64,000 bases of DNA from contig JACATO010001007.1 of the NCBI GenBank assembly GCA_018389105.1, forward strand, positions 42,501 through 106,500, in the 5' to 3' direction. This stretch comes from Nautilus pompilius. Its lineage: Eukaryota > Mollusca > Cephalopoda > Nautilida > Nautilidae. Below the pieces are notes generated by a model. That model worked only from the letters and a program-made list of their open reading frames with translations. It ran no database searches and was not told the DNA's origin. Position 1 is the first letter of the stretch. The number at the start of each line of letters is the position of its first letter. Made by a program: the position numbers and the translations under genes. Below are positions 23,910 through 36,399 of this stretch, in pieces.

Positions 23910-25120
23910 CAACATAGCCGTTGCTAATACTATTATCATTACCATCATTACCGCTTTAAAAACCTCTACGAATACTGCTGCTATTAGGAATGAATGTATT
24001 ATTTTGAAAGTAAAGCGAAGAAATAGTATTAAACTTTGGTTTACACAATCTAGAGTTTTTTTGGTTCCAGTAGAGAGTTGAATCTCAAATTTTAAAGGAC
24101 AACTTTTGCATCTAGTCCTCTCGCTGTTGTTGCTAGGCGAAGAGACGTACTTACCAATTCTGTTAATTAACTCCATCTGTGGCAGAAAAAGACAGTAAAT
24201 CTCGCGTAAAGTTGGACTCTACTAGCCTTTACTGAATTAGTAAATACTGCTCTCACTTATATAGATTATGTCGGACGTAGCAATGACTAAAAAATGTTGC
24301 ATAAGTATAGCTATTAAATCTCGGCCTCTTCGTGATAATATAATGGTTTCAACAGTCACCTTTCGATAAGAGACAAAAAATTAGAAATACATTTTTGATG
24401 CGATTATTAAACTCTGATTATCATTTCGTGACTTATCGAAGAACAATAAAAGGTCTAAGTGATCATAAAATCCAAGTTTTTCGTATAAATTTTTTTTAAA
24501 TTCTCCACCTGACTGAGCGAATAAAAAGATTGGATATATACTGAATGACATACACAGATGTTAAAAGTTTGAAAATAAACAGTTTTATATAATGGCGCCA
24601 TTGAAAGTTAAAATATTCATTTTGAAAAAGTGCAATTTTAACTTCTGTTCTTAAATCCAAAATATTAAATAAATACATTTTTAAAAAGCCGCCACAAATT
24701 CCTGGCGATGAGTTTGATCAAGTTTCTCGCATGCACAGACTAATACCTTTTTTTTCCAGGGAATTCTCTGAAAACTGAAGTCGTGAATTAATTATGCAAA
24801 ATTAATTTTCGATGTTTTCTGGTTTTCGCAGTTTAGAGAATTTTGTTTTGTTTCCAAGGCGGTCGAGTTGTTAAGGTTTCCGTCTACTGTTCAACTTTGA
24901 GGGTTGAATAGATGGGGTCAAAGCTGCTCGCGACAAATCCACAGTTGATGCCAAGAAGGTAGCTCTTTGAATATACGGCAGAATTCAGATGGAGGGCCAT
25001 CGGAATTATTGGTCAGAATTTAAGACGGCCCTCAGAATTTTTAATGACTTCCGTACATATCGAAAATGGTCTGTCGCGAGTTCTGAACCTCGCAGATGCC
25101 TCATCGAGGTGTCTAAACAT
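23910..25120. other. Non-coding stretch
   Basis: AT-rich, with no recognisable gene or repeat. The short frames on both strands lack protein-like features. Confidence 0.5.
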
Positions 25121-25126
25121 AGGAGA

Positions 25127-25446
25127 GGGGGCTTAGCTCAGAGAACCGGTTTCTTGCAGTGTTAACTAAAGTTTTGATTAGATTGAGATTCCTCGCCTGC
25201 AGGCCTCATCAGACGTCTTGTCAAGTGCAGTTTTCAGTAAATTTGATCTTTTTGTGTGTGAGAGAGAGAGTGGAAGATGCGTGTGTGTGTGTGTGCGCGC
25301 GTGTACTGCCTGCTTCGGGAATCAGTGTAACAGCTCCAGAAGCTGTGCAGAGACCCACCCCTTGGGGAGGGGCTGAGGGGCGGCAAGCACTGCCCAGAAT
25401 CGGATCTGAGTTAAGCAGTACAGAAGTCGATCTTAGCGAAAAATAA
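25127..25446 (+). repeat. Possible decayed tRNA-headed repeat with GA/GT microsatellite
   Basis: GGGGGCTTAGCTCAGAGAAC at 25127 resembles a tRNA 5' end and A box. About 55 bases on, GATTGAGATTC is a weak B-box match. A (GA)n(GT)n(GC)n tract follows (about 25256-25302), then a GC-rich segment (25312-25440). The evidence for a SINE is weak and the similarity could be chance. Confidence 0.25.
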
Positions 25447-25504
25447 AAAGAAAAATTGATTATAGCCTCCCACTATCACCGAATGACAATCCATTTAATT
25501 AATC

Positions 25505-25665
25505 CTTCTATAACGGACATTAGAAACCAAAAGACCGTCTTTACGTAGCACCTGCCCGTTAAATATGAGACATAATCAATTTCTAAATAACACGTGAGGA
25601 TGATCTTCTGGTTCTTTACACCACTCATAAAGGAAGTAAAACCGGTTTCTCGTGTATAGCACTTG
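25505..25665 (+). repeat. Dispersed repeat family, best copy
   Basis: Contains CGTCTTTACGTAGCAC, GTTAAATATGAGACATAAT, TAAATAACACGTGAGGATG, ATCTTCTGGTTCTTTACACC and CATAAAGGAAGTAAAA in order. Blocks recur at 16295-16400, 52395-52560 and (reverse strand) 33529-33690. Function unknown; probably the body of an old retroposon. Confidence 0.5.
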
Positions 25666-25699
25666 TAAGTAAATTACAATAATAAAGTGATAATAGTGC

Positions 25700-28395
25700 T
25701 GCATGGGTTGGGTAATAAGGAACCTAAAAAGACCCCGCCCTTCCTCCAGAAAAGTAAAATTTAAATGTCTAAACTGATTACGGATGCATCCAGACTGTTA
25801 AGATGCAGCGGCAATGCGTGATTTCCGGTGAACGCTGTTAGTTGTCATTGAACCCTAATAAATGTACACTGCCAGCGACACTTCTGACAGTAAGACGACG
25901 TCCACACATGAAAACGATCATATTATAATATCTATGCGCATTTTCCACAAGAAATACGCAAATATAAAAAGTTACAAAAAAGTGCTTTCTGTAACAATGT
26001 ATTAAGCACTGTGAAAAATAGTAAAAAATGTTTAGTAGTATGTGACCGTTTCGGAACAGTAGTGTAGTCAGGTGGGGAAGTGTGGCTGGGTGACACTGCA
26101 CCTCAGCGCTACGACACAGGCCGACCTAACGAGCTCCGCCTTAAGTCTTTACTGAAACGGTTCGGATTTAGATGTGTTGAAGAGCAAGAAAGATGAAAAT
26201 TGCGCTGCATGCTGCGCCAAATCGAGCTATCTCTAACCGGGGGTTTTCGACATTAGTGGACTAACCACTGTAGTAACCGGTCGCACAACCTACGTATTTG
26301 TTACTATTACTGCCAACAGAACAACCTTCAGCAGTCTAACACGTCAGATGGAGTAAACGCATTTCTCTTAGGCACTTCAGTCGGAGTACGACCAAATACA
26401 GTGCCAGGACTCCTTCTACTCGCCTACTGGGTGTGACACATTGTTTTGTTGCTCTTGCTATAAACTAATCTCAGAAAAGTCGGAATCAGTTTCCTTTGTG
26501 GTAGAAGGAATTATGCCACCCCTTTATCACGAGTGTATTAGGCAAAGCGTTTGTTCGCCCAGAAAGTGCACTTTCTCTTAAGGGAGTAAAATGGCAAACA
26601 GTTGATTCTGGAGGAACAGTTTGCACGCTGGTTTCGATAACGCATACATAAATGAGTGGTATCAACTCTTCAGGCTTGAGGCATGCCCTCGTAGAAGTCT
26701 ATTCACAACGACCTCTAACTCACCTCCTGAGCGAATCTGACCGACACAAGACTTCCCCAGGAATCCTCAAGGCGATACTTTTCCATTTGACGGAAAAAAA
26801 AAGACAGTAGACTCAAGAAGGATGGAGATGCACTAAAGAAAAATCCAAAACAAATTTTTATTTGGCATCTTGAATTCTTTGGAAAGAATTACGACACTAG
26901 AAATGTCGTTTTCCCCAGCTACTGCATTTTATTAGATTTACAATTGAATAATTTATTTTCGATAAACGTTTCAGTCGTTTGAAGGCAACTGACCACGAAC
27001 GCAATTGTATGATGAGGTACATAAAAAAACCCAACATCTACAAAAATGTTAACAAGTATTCGCTCTATTCGCATAAACATTTAAACTTTTCGAGAAAAAT
27101 TATAAATCTTAAAATCGACTGTGCTGTTACGTTTTACTTTGTTCTGCCGATTAAGAAAATGACTGCAGAAATTCTAAGGCATATGCAAATTCCTATTGCC
27201 AGGTCACCAGCATGAAGAAAGTTCCATACTTCATTAAAATGGCATTTCTTTGATGTTTAACATCTTGGTTTTTTTCCTACGTTGATAGATTCTGGTATTA
27301 TCCTTACCGACGCACTGTCAGAATGCCGCTATTGAGCTGTTGACCCGTAACCATTCAAGACAAAAACTTGATTTCCGTTATTCCTCATCATGGCTTTTAT
27401 TATTTTAAAAATATCCATTCCCCCCTTTCTTTATTCGCGCTTTCAGTTCCTTGGTTGCGACAAAAAATTGGGTTGACGTCAGTCACAGCGCTCAACCCCT
27501 CATCCTGGCCGAGAAAGGGGAAAAATTATCGCTCTAGACCCCAACCGTATGTAGAGATAACAGAGATGAAAACCACAGCTGTCCAGTCCTGCAGACTAAA
27601 ACCGGAGCACTAAAGGAAAAAAAAAAATTACAAATCTGATGATAAAAGTGAAAAGATAATATAAATAACCAAATTCAGTCTCGAAATCCTAAATCGCTTA
27701 GAATTCAAGCAAGAGCCACTACTGGAGATCTATTCAGATATCTAAAATCTAGAACTGGCTTGAGGAAATCTTTCATGATCCCGTCATGGGAATCTTACGA
27801 AAATACTTTTAAAAATACAAAAAGCAAAAAGAAAAAAAAAAAAATTTTGATTATAAAAATCTCCTTAAAAAAATTATTTCTGACTTATACATGATTAACA
27901 TAAAAGACAACACGCAATGAAAACAGTTTTGATTGTCTTTATTTGATTTAGATACCAACAAAGCTCGTTATCCTACTGCATTTTTCTTTAATTTTTTAAA
28001 ACTTATCACTGCTTATTATTTTTGGCTGCGGCTAACGTGCGCGCGCGTATATGGGAGTGTGCCAGAACGTTAGGTTTACAAGGGTCACGGGTGCCCCATT
28101 AACGATATAAAATAATAGCAGTCACTAGTTTGAGTTAAACTTTATGCCACGTTTTCTGATTTTTTTAATGACAATTTAAAAAAAAAAAAAAAATTCGTCA
28201 GCCATTTAATCTCAGATATTGCAGCAGAAATACACTTAAAGAAAGATAATCCAGGTAAACGTTTTTTCTTCTTACTGATATATATATTTCTTTGCTACTT
28301 TTATAAAAATTAACCACCTATAAATTTCATAATGTTTTTTTTTTTTGAAATGGAAAACAATTAATTCATAAAAAATATTAAAATTATAAAAGAAA
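25700..28395. other. Non-coding stretch
   Basis: Mixed composition with no supportable gene. A TGACGTCA octamer occurs near 27474, which is within chance expectation. Confidence 0.5.
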
Positions 28396-28401
28396 ACGAC
28401 A

Positions 28402-28998
28402 TACACTTTTCCCCCGGTGTTCGCGGGGGTTACGTCCCTTGAGCACTCGCGAAGAGTGAAAAATCGCGAATATTGGACGTGGTCCGTAAAAATGCCTATA
28501 AACGTCAAAATATAACGCAAAATATAAGTAAATATATAATAATAATGTAATAAAAAATACAATACTCAGAGAAACACTCGAGATAGCTACACGGGGTAAA
28601 CTGGAATGATGCGGCGCTGCTGGGCTGCATCTGCCTGAGACAGCGCCTCGTGGGCAGCAACCAATCAGCAGCGAGGAGACATGAATAACGCTCTCGGATT
28701 GGCTACTTTCAAACCTCCAGCCAATAGCGTTTATTTTATATTCATATTTTGCTGAATTTACGTTAGTATTTACATTACAAAATTAGTAAATTATATTGTT
28801 ATTAATAATTTAGCGTCAAAAAGCGTGAAAAAAAATATATTGCCACGAAAAAAGCCATAAAAAAATCGCGGAAGATATTTGCGATTCCGCGAATATGTGG
28901 GGGTTTCCACGAACAATTATTAGTTAGGTTCTAAGGAAAATTCCGCGAATAACCGGGGCCGCGAATGCCAAACCGCGATTACGCGGGGGTCGACTGTA
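28402..28998. mobile_element. Non-autonomous TIR element (pogo/Tigger-like MITE, TA target)
   Basis: Both ends carry related inverted sequence. The left end reads TACACTTTTCCCCCGGTGTT. The reverse complement of the right end reads TACAGTCGACCCCCGCGTAA. Inside, both ends have further CGCGG-rich blocks (TTCGCGGGGGTTACGTCCC at left; CCCCGGTTATTCGCGGAA inside the right end, reverse strand). Bounding TA dinucleotides and CAGT…CCCCCG-type termini resemble pogo/Tigger MITEs. No transposase frame remains in about 597 bp. A central GC-richer part holds three CCAAT/ATTGG motifs (28661, 28698, 28721). Confidence 0.75.
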
Positions 28999-28999
28999 C

Positions 29000-31900
29000 T
29001 TCGTTTTCCCGTATGTATTACTCGTTCTCATCTTCATAGTTTTTATTTCAGTATGCTCTGGAAAAAAGATAATTATTATCTTGTTTTCAAAGTAATTTAA
29101 ACTGTAATTGAATTTACACATATTTAAAGCTGGACCTTTTCTGTTAGCATTCATACAATCTGCAAACTAATTTTATTTTTGTAACAATATTACAGTAAGT
29201 AGTTAAATCGTCAGTTAGCCTCGCCTTTAATTTTATCGTCTATTTTACAATACACGCTTACTTTCGTATTCATGATAAAACCGTTTTACATGCGTATCGT
29301 CATATTTTTCTTTGTTGATCGAAATAAAATAATAAAAGCGAAGTTCGAAATTCCTTTTGTCTGACCAATTTAAACCTTCAATCATTAAAGATATTTAGGA
29401 GTGTACATGCTTACGCAAAAAAATGATAATAGAATATAACGCTTGTAAGGGTGAGACAGTCGGTGCCTCGGATTCGAGATCGGGCCAGTTGTCTTTCCTA
29501 CGTAAGCTTCCATGAAATTGAGCCAACGTAAGCAAACATGAACATCTGCTCGGAGGCGTAACTGGCGGCGACCGGGCCTTCGAGAAACACCAAGTTTTAT
29601 TTTAGAAGCAGATTGTGTGTGAGGTTAAATCCATCAGATCTCTCCCCCTTTATTTTCCCCCGGGTTTATCTGTTGGGATGGCTGGTTGGAGACAAAAAAA
29701 GAGGTGTTGATCGATAGTGGGTTTGCGAAAAAAAAAACTACAACAACGCTAACAGACACATTACATATAATCTTATTTCTGCTGCTCCATTAGAAACCTT
29801 CATACGTTACCGTGGAAACCATCGGTAAAAGAGATGGCTTCTGATGGCAAATAAATGTATTAAAGCGAGCCCTTTTTTACCGCTATCACACTTTGTTAGT
29901 ATCGTCAGAGACAAAATAATTAAGACTAGTGCCAGTGTTACATTGTATTACATCATTATCCATTAGACATCGAAGCTGTTAACTTTTTGGATGCATTAAA
30001 AAAGAATATAAGGAACTTTTTCATTTGAGTATGGATAATCCAAGCTGTTTGAAAAATAAATTACACTATGCATAAAGTAAATGGAATAGGTTATGATAAA
30101 TAAATAAATAAATTTACAAACTTTCATCTTTAATGAGATAGGAAGAGCAAAATAAATCATTGAACTCTCCTGATAAATGGAGTGAATGTCATCCGTACAA
30201 CGTTTTGAAAGTAATATATACAATTTAATAAACCTCTAGAAAAGAAATTCGAATATTTTCTAAAAAATTTCATCGCAGATAAACTTAGCACGTAAGGTTG
30301 AGCTACAGAAGTAACATTACTTGAGTTCTAGACTTGGAAGATACCTGTGATACATATAAGACTGTTTACAATTGTAAAAGCAAATCGAATATCACTCTGA
30401 AAGATCGCACGTTAGATTGCACTTAAAGTGGAAAAATATCAGTGCAATCTGGAAATTTCGAAGTTTACAATATTCCATCTTTGAGTGATGTGGTATCTGG
30501 AAGGACAGGTGTGAAAATTGTTAGTACCTGAATAACAACCGTCAAAAATAAGCTGTAATTTTACGGTAAAATGTTACTTTAATTGAACACGCGAATTTTT
30601 CACCGTGGAACAATTGTACTACATTATCTGTAAATTTCGGAAATCCCCAATGGACTCTATCTTTTATTATTAATAATTTGAAAATAAATATGTGTACATT
30701 GTATAAAAATCCACCAAACATTGAGTGAACGTTTGCTAATCATCTTTTCATTGGCATAATAATCTTAGTTTTTACCATAAGTTGTTTACAAAAAGGTGTG
30801 CTTAATTTTTATTATGAGTGGTAATATATCTCTTTGTGATGTTTAACTACAAAAATATTGAGTAAATTGAAGCACATATTAAACAATTTCTATGACCAAT
30901 GTTTTATATTGTAAATTTTTCCGATTATTTACCACCTATTATTTTTCAGTTATAAAATAGTACACTGTATTATCTTTTTTTCTGTTTTTATATACATTCT
31001 AATCTAGTTTATTGTGAATTATATATATATATTTATTTAAGTTTTTGTAATCCTAGATTGCCTACTTATTTTAATAACGAATTGTCTTTTCAAATCCCCC
31101 CTTTTTTTGTATTTCTGTTATTGGTAGACATCCGAAGAACTTATGATTTAATTAATGTTTAACACGACATTGAATCGATTTGAACAACTCACTATTTTTT
31201 CCCGAATAATTGTTCGCCTCCGGCAGCTTAAGAACCAAAATCTGATAGAGTAATTATTCCTCGTACATCGAATTTCTCTCAGGTCCTCTTTACTTACAAA
31301 ATAACGTTTTTCAACTGTCACATCTACTTCTGAATCAGAGAAAATTACTTGTTCAATTACTTCAAAAGGGATTCTTCTATGCGTGAAGTCGGGCGACCGT
31401 TTGTAAGATGAGAGTCCGACAAAAGACTGTTGACCTTTAACGGGAATTCCTTGCTAAATAACCGAGTGAGAGAATTATGCTCCTAAAATAAATGTGTCAA
31501 AATCGTTTTCTTTTAAGATCGAAGAAAAAAACAAAAAAAAAAACCACTGCTTAGAAAGGAGACGAATTCTGGAGCTTCGCGAAGGGAATAAAAACAGTAT
31601 ATACTTTGAACTTTCTACTTCACTAAAACGTTCCATTAATAATAATAATAATAATTAAATACTGAAGTCGTCCTAGGGTTTGATTAACGATACTGATTTG
31701 GTTGAATGGTGCGGTGAACAGGCTTTCCCGGAATCCAAAGCGTGTTAGCGCCATGCGCATTATCTAAAAAAAAAAAAAAAGAAGAAGAAGAGAGACGCGC
31801 CTTATGCAAGGTTACGAGTTTCGTTCTGCGATCTGGGTCGCTATGGAACAATAGTTGCTTCCAATACGTCGTCGTCTCGTTCCAATCAACGCTGCTTTTT

Positions 31901-32110
31901 CTACTTCTTAAAATACCGTTTCCTCGGGGAGGCAGCGAAGACCCGGATGCGCAGTCATCCACTGTTACGTTCTTCTGAAGCCAGTCACGGTTAGGGATAC
32001 ATCCCTGAACTTGAATACTATGACATGAAGAATTAGGGATATTTACTGTCACTGCTGCTTTACTTACCGAAAATGTTACTGGCGTCACAGTTACCAATAT
32101 CAAACTTAGG
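29000..32110. other. Non-coding AT-rich stretch
   Basis: No gene or strong repeat is visible. A short (AAT)n run occurs at about 31639-31655, an A15 run near 31766-31780, and a somewhat GC-richer patch near 29450-29660. Confidence 0.5.
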
Positions 32111-32111
32111 A

Positions 32112-32112
32112 G

Positions 32113-32158
<46 letters not shown>

Positions 32159-32168
32159 ATTATTATTA

Positions 32169-32224
<56 letters not shown>

Positions 32225-32249
32225 TATTATTATTATATTATTATTATTA

Positions 32250-32302
<53 letters not shown>

Positions 32303-32319
32303 TTATTATTATTATTATA
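32112..32319. repeat. Long (TTA)n microsatellite with several phase slips
   Basis: About 208 bp of TTA/ATT units with repeated ATATT slips (near 32168, 32220, 32236 and 32250), one TAATT and one TTC substitution. It is the longest array in the window. Confidence 0.98.
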
Positions 32320-32509
32320 AAATTTCTCTCCACATGCATGTGGAAAAGATAAAACAATAAAAATAACAATGCAATCGCAGCTTTATGCTTAAATCACAAT
32401 TTGCTTCAGGCCGATTTTAAGACGTACATATCAGGTACACTTTTGTTGCTGAGCTTATACACGGTCGTATTTAATTAATAACCATATAATAGTTGCGTGA
32501 ATTAAAAAA

Positions 32510-32660
32510 AAACACACACACACACCACACACACATATATATATATCCCTGCACCAGACGGAATCGTCGATACAAATGTAGGCCAGCCTGAATTTGAACC
32601 CTTCGTCTTTCTGACGATTTCATAGCTACTGGCCGCAGTAAAAGCCGGCCCACCGAGTCG
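32510..32660 (-). mobile_element. Decayed tRNA-headed SINE fragment with GT/AT tail
   Basis: On the minus strand a B box GGGTTCAAATTC (32590-32601) lies about 30 bases after CGGCCAGTAGCTATG, an A-box-like block, and is followed by a CCAGACGG-type segment. The 3' part ends in (AT)n(GT)n (about 32513-32545) and poly-A/T. It is short and diverged, so assignment to the family at 20140-20218 rests mainly on the shared CGGTGGGC start and B box. Confidence 0.45.
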
Positions 32661-33528
32661 TACGTCAGTCCCAACTGCAAACTTAGAAAGAAATTAACTT
32701 CGCATCAAACGAGCTCGTACATCTATCCCACAGATTTTTTTAAGAAGAGAGAAAATGGAAAAAAAAACAAACTTATTATATCTCCTGCCACCTACCGATC
32801 GCAGAAAGAAAAACACAAGTGCGCGGTGACCACTAGAACTCGCAAGAATTTTACGTTTCAGTCTTCATCATTTAGATCTTGTAACATGTTTAGCGAAAAT
32901 AACGCTAATTAATGGCACGGGTGGAATTCTCTGTGGACTTCCTTCATCATTTTCTTCTTTTAAACAGTCTCGATATATAAAGCATCTCTGAATGTTATCT
33001 AATTATATAAATAATAGTAATTCTTACGTACATATTCAATTGTTTTTTTATTTTATAAACTTAAAGCATCCATGGTCCGGATAAGTGTGCTAAAATTATG
33101 AAATAGAAAACGAATGTAGATGTAATTATTCTCTAGTGAATGTCCTATTATCTAGTTACACTTTTCAGATAAACCCTAAACAAAACAAATCTTTTCTAGC
33201 TGAACAATTGCGGCTATCCTATCATTAAACGTGGCATTTACATATTTGTAATTACTTTATATAAATTGTATAATTATGCGTATATTTCATATTAACCAAG
33301 ACACACAAAATACGTCACGTATTATATTTGATGTTTTATCAGTAAAGTTCTCCACAAAATACTGTTAAAATTTCAAAACTAATTGCTTCAAACTTCCTAT
33401 CTTCAAGACACTCAGTTGATTTTACAGAATTGTAATTATGAACTGTTATGTTATCAGTAACACTATTGGTTGTGTATGAACTCTAATGAAAGGGAAAATA
33501 TTTTAGGAAGCCGTAGTATAAGTCAGCT

Positions 33529-33690
33529 TTAATTTATCTTGTAGCTGGCATAAAGAACCAAAAACACCACACGAATTTTACTATCGTTCGTATTTAATGT
33601 CAAGTAAAAACCACATAAAGGTGGTTTATTTTTAGCCTTTATGTCAGTCGTAAAAGATGAATTAAAGATGAAGTTTCCTCCGGTGTCAGT
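33529..33690 (-). repeat. Dispersed repeat family, reverse-strand copy
   Basis: Read on the minus strand: TTTTTACTTGACATTAAATA, then AAAATTCGTGTGGTG, then TTTTTGGTTCTTTATGCCAG. These match the order of blocks in the 25505-25665 and 52395-52560 copies. TTTACTTGACATTAAA is also found on the minus strand at about 54908-54923. Confidence 0.4.
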
Positions 33691-33769
33691 CTGGGAGTAA
33701 TATACACGAGACCTTAACACGTGTTCGTTTTCCCGGATGCTCATCGTTTGTTTGATGATCTTTGCCACT

Positions 33770-33866
33770 ATTTCTCACACTGGTAAAGTGGCACTTGTTC
33801 ATCGAATGGATGTAAGTCAAGACGGTTCGAGCTAATTTACCTAGCCGCACCATCCATCTCTCTGCA
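33770..33866 (-). mobile_element. SINE 3' fragment
   Basis: On the minus strand it contains AGGTAAATTAGCTCGAACCG and, about 45 bases later, GTGAGAAATAGTGGC. The SINE at 40868-41262 has GGGTAAATTAGTTCAAACC and CGTGAGATATAGCGGC at the same spacing. No shared head is visible upstream. A weak tRNA-like T-arm sequence (GGAGTTCGATTAACTCC, about 34165-34181) lies on the same strand and could be a remnant of it. Confidence 0.45.
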
Positions 33867-33869
33867 TCA

Positions 33870-35325
33870 TCCGTGACTCCGTGCGGGCCTCAGACAAGAC
33901 TATGGCACACGCAGGGGTACAAAACGCAGTCTTGTCATGAGATACTATTCAGTACATTTTAACTATGGCTACAACGAAGCAATGGCGTGTCACGATAAGA
34001 AATAAATACGCTGGCTGCAGCGTTTATTCTTTAACAATTCCGCTCTTGATAAACGGCAAATTGATAGAATTCCCCGCACGATCTCTATAAACCTGCGAGT
34101 TGAGTGGTTATTCTCTGTAACAGACGTCCGTTCAGATGCTAGATGTGAACACCTGGGTGTTATAGTGTAAGTAGGAGTTAATCGAACTCCGAGGTAACGT
34201 AACGTGGTTTCGAGGAAGTCCAGGCAACTGACCACCCGCACTGTCACCACGTGTAAAGGAAATCCCTACTAGAACTCGTTTGTAGATGTGGGAGGGGACA
34301 TACGCGGCCGATCGGTGAGGGAGCAAAGAACATTAACCGAATGAACCAAACTCGTCTCACGTGTGTATGCGATGGAGTGTCTAGATAATTTTAAGTATAG
34401 GAAACACTGTATCCAAGATCTCACTGGCTGCGCATGCATCTGTCGGAAAAAACTCCCTTAACCACACAAATGACGTATAGGAAGGCAAAACTTTGTTTCC
34501 AATTACCTAGCCACCGGTCGAATAAGCTGCTGGAGTACAACAATTAAAGTACTGCCAATTCAGTCACAACTAGTAAAGTCCACCTTTACATAAAGTTTAC
34601 TCGCCTTTACATGATATTTCCTGACGAACTGAAACGTGGTTTAGTCTGGCAGTTAGAAAGAAGCCATCAGGAAGAAATAGCGACCATTTTCTTTTTTCAT
34701 ACACATAAATAAATTGTTTGTTTTATATTTTATGCTATTTATTTTTTTTACTTTCTAGCAGATATATCGTCTTACTTTTAAAAAGGAAAGAAAGGGGGAA
34801 AAGGGGAAAGTCCTTTATTAACATTTACTTATAAATAACACAGTTTGTGTATAATTTACTACTACTACTAATAATAATAATGTTGATAAGAATATGGTGT
34901 TATTAACAACAATAACATTAATAAATGTAATGTTATTAAAGAACATGATGACAATAAATTGAAAGTAAGACATGTAGATCTATCCAGCTTGTGAAGCACT
35001 GCCGGTCTTTACGAATGCTGTATTAACGTGAGAAGGACGCACTAATGCTGCTCTGACAAGAGAGAAGAGATGTCTGAATTCCGCTAAGGAGGTACTAGTC
35101 ATACGTCACCTCTCATAAAAGATTAGCCTGAACTTGTAAAGCCTGAAGCGTGATGACATATTCCGATTTTCGAGGCCCAGCCGGAAGGTACTATGTCCGG
35201 TAGCTTTTGGCTAGAGCCTAATTGCACGCGGTGACGTCCTGACAATTTGAGTTCGTGGTAAGGATGAGGCTTCGGCGCGAGCGTTTCGTCATTGTGGGCG
35301 GCTAACCCTGCCGCTCCTGATCACG
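33870..35325. other. Mixed-composition non-coding stretch
   Basis: Slightly GC-richer than the flanks. It includes a short (ACT)n(AAT)n run near 34859-34881. No open frame with recognisable features. Confidence 0.45.
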
Positions 35326-35329
35326 TGGA

Positions 35330-35354
35330 AGGAGAGAGAGAGAGAGAGAGAGAG
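35330..35354. repeat. (GA)n tract
   Basis: Twelve GA dinucleotides in a locally GC-richer region (about 35150-35480). Confidence 0.95.
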
Positions 35355-36399
35355 CTGCTAGGGGAACCGGTGGTATCGACGGATGATTCACAGGCGAACA
35401 AAAAACTGCAGCGTACGCGAACAACCGGCGAAACTTGGGCGTCGTAGCTTCTATGTCTCAGTTCACAGTAGACACGGACTAAGACGGCATTAGGAGTCAA
35501 TGTTGTTAAAATATGTGTGTAATGAGGAATTACTGAGATGCAGATTGACGAGTAGTCGTCTTTCCAACGGCAGATGCGAAACCTACCAAATTAAAACGAA
35601 CGTTTGCATCATCAGATTCTCATGACACGTGGCTGTATTCGAAGCCACGTTTGTTCCAGGCCTTAAAGCGACGAAAGTAAAAAAAAAAAAATCATTAATA
35701 ACTTTGTCTTACTTTTTTCTTTCTGTTCTATTTGTGTTTAGGAGATGCAATTCCTTTCTTTTTAAAAAAAAAAAAGAAGCACACCTGTCGGAAACAGGTA
35801 TTGCAACGATCATCAGAAATCAGAAGTGAAATAGACAATCTTATTAAAGTGTTATTATAATAATGACAAAGAGCGCGCCAGTTATACTTAACGTTCACCT
35901 TATGTGAGTGCTGGTCTTTCTGCGCACTGCATCCATGCTCTCTTTCCAAATTCAAAGAGCAGAGCTTGGATCGACCCGGTATCCGGATAGGAAAAATGTT
36001 CGCGTGACACCGGAAGCGCAGGTGTGCTGACTTTTGAAGAATACCCCCTCTCCGGGCGTCAGATGGGGAAATAATAAATAATCAAAATGATTGGAATCAA
36101 AATATCTTTAGCGTCTTTCCATTTCCAGCGAATCGCTGTAGGAACCGCATTCAATATTTTACCACAAAAAAAAAAAAAAAACAAACAGAAAAAGGGGGCA
36201 CAAAGCTATTTTACTTATTTCCTTGTTGCGGCAAAACGTTTCGTGAACAACATGCGCTCCCTACAAGTCGTCTTCAGAAGAAATTAACCCTGATCGGTTA
36301 TTAGTAATCTATTTCCTAACGCTCTTCAAAAGGTCCGCCTCATCCAGATATGTAGACTATTATCTTACAACCACCTAGTGAAGATCGCACTCGGATTTA

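Noticed and set aside
27474..27481. TGACGTCA cAMP-response element
   Set aside because: About one palindromic octamer is expected by chance in 64 kb and there is no context.
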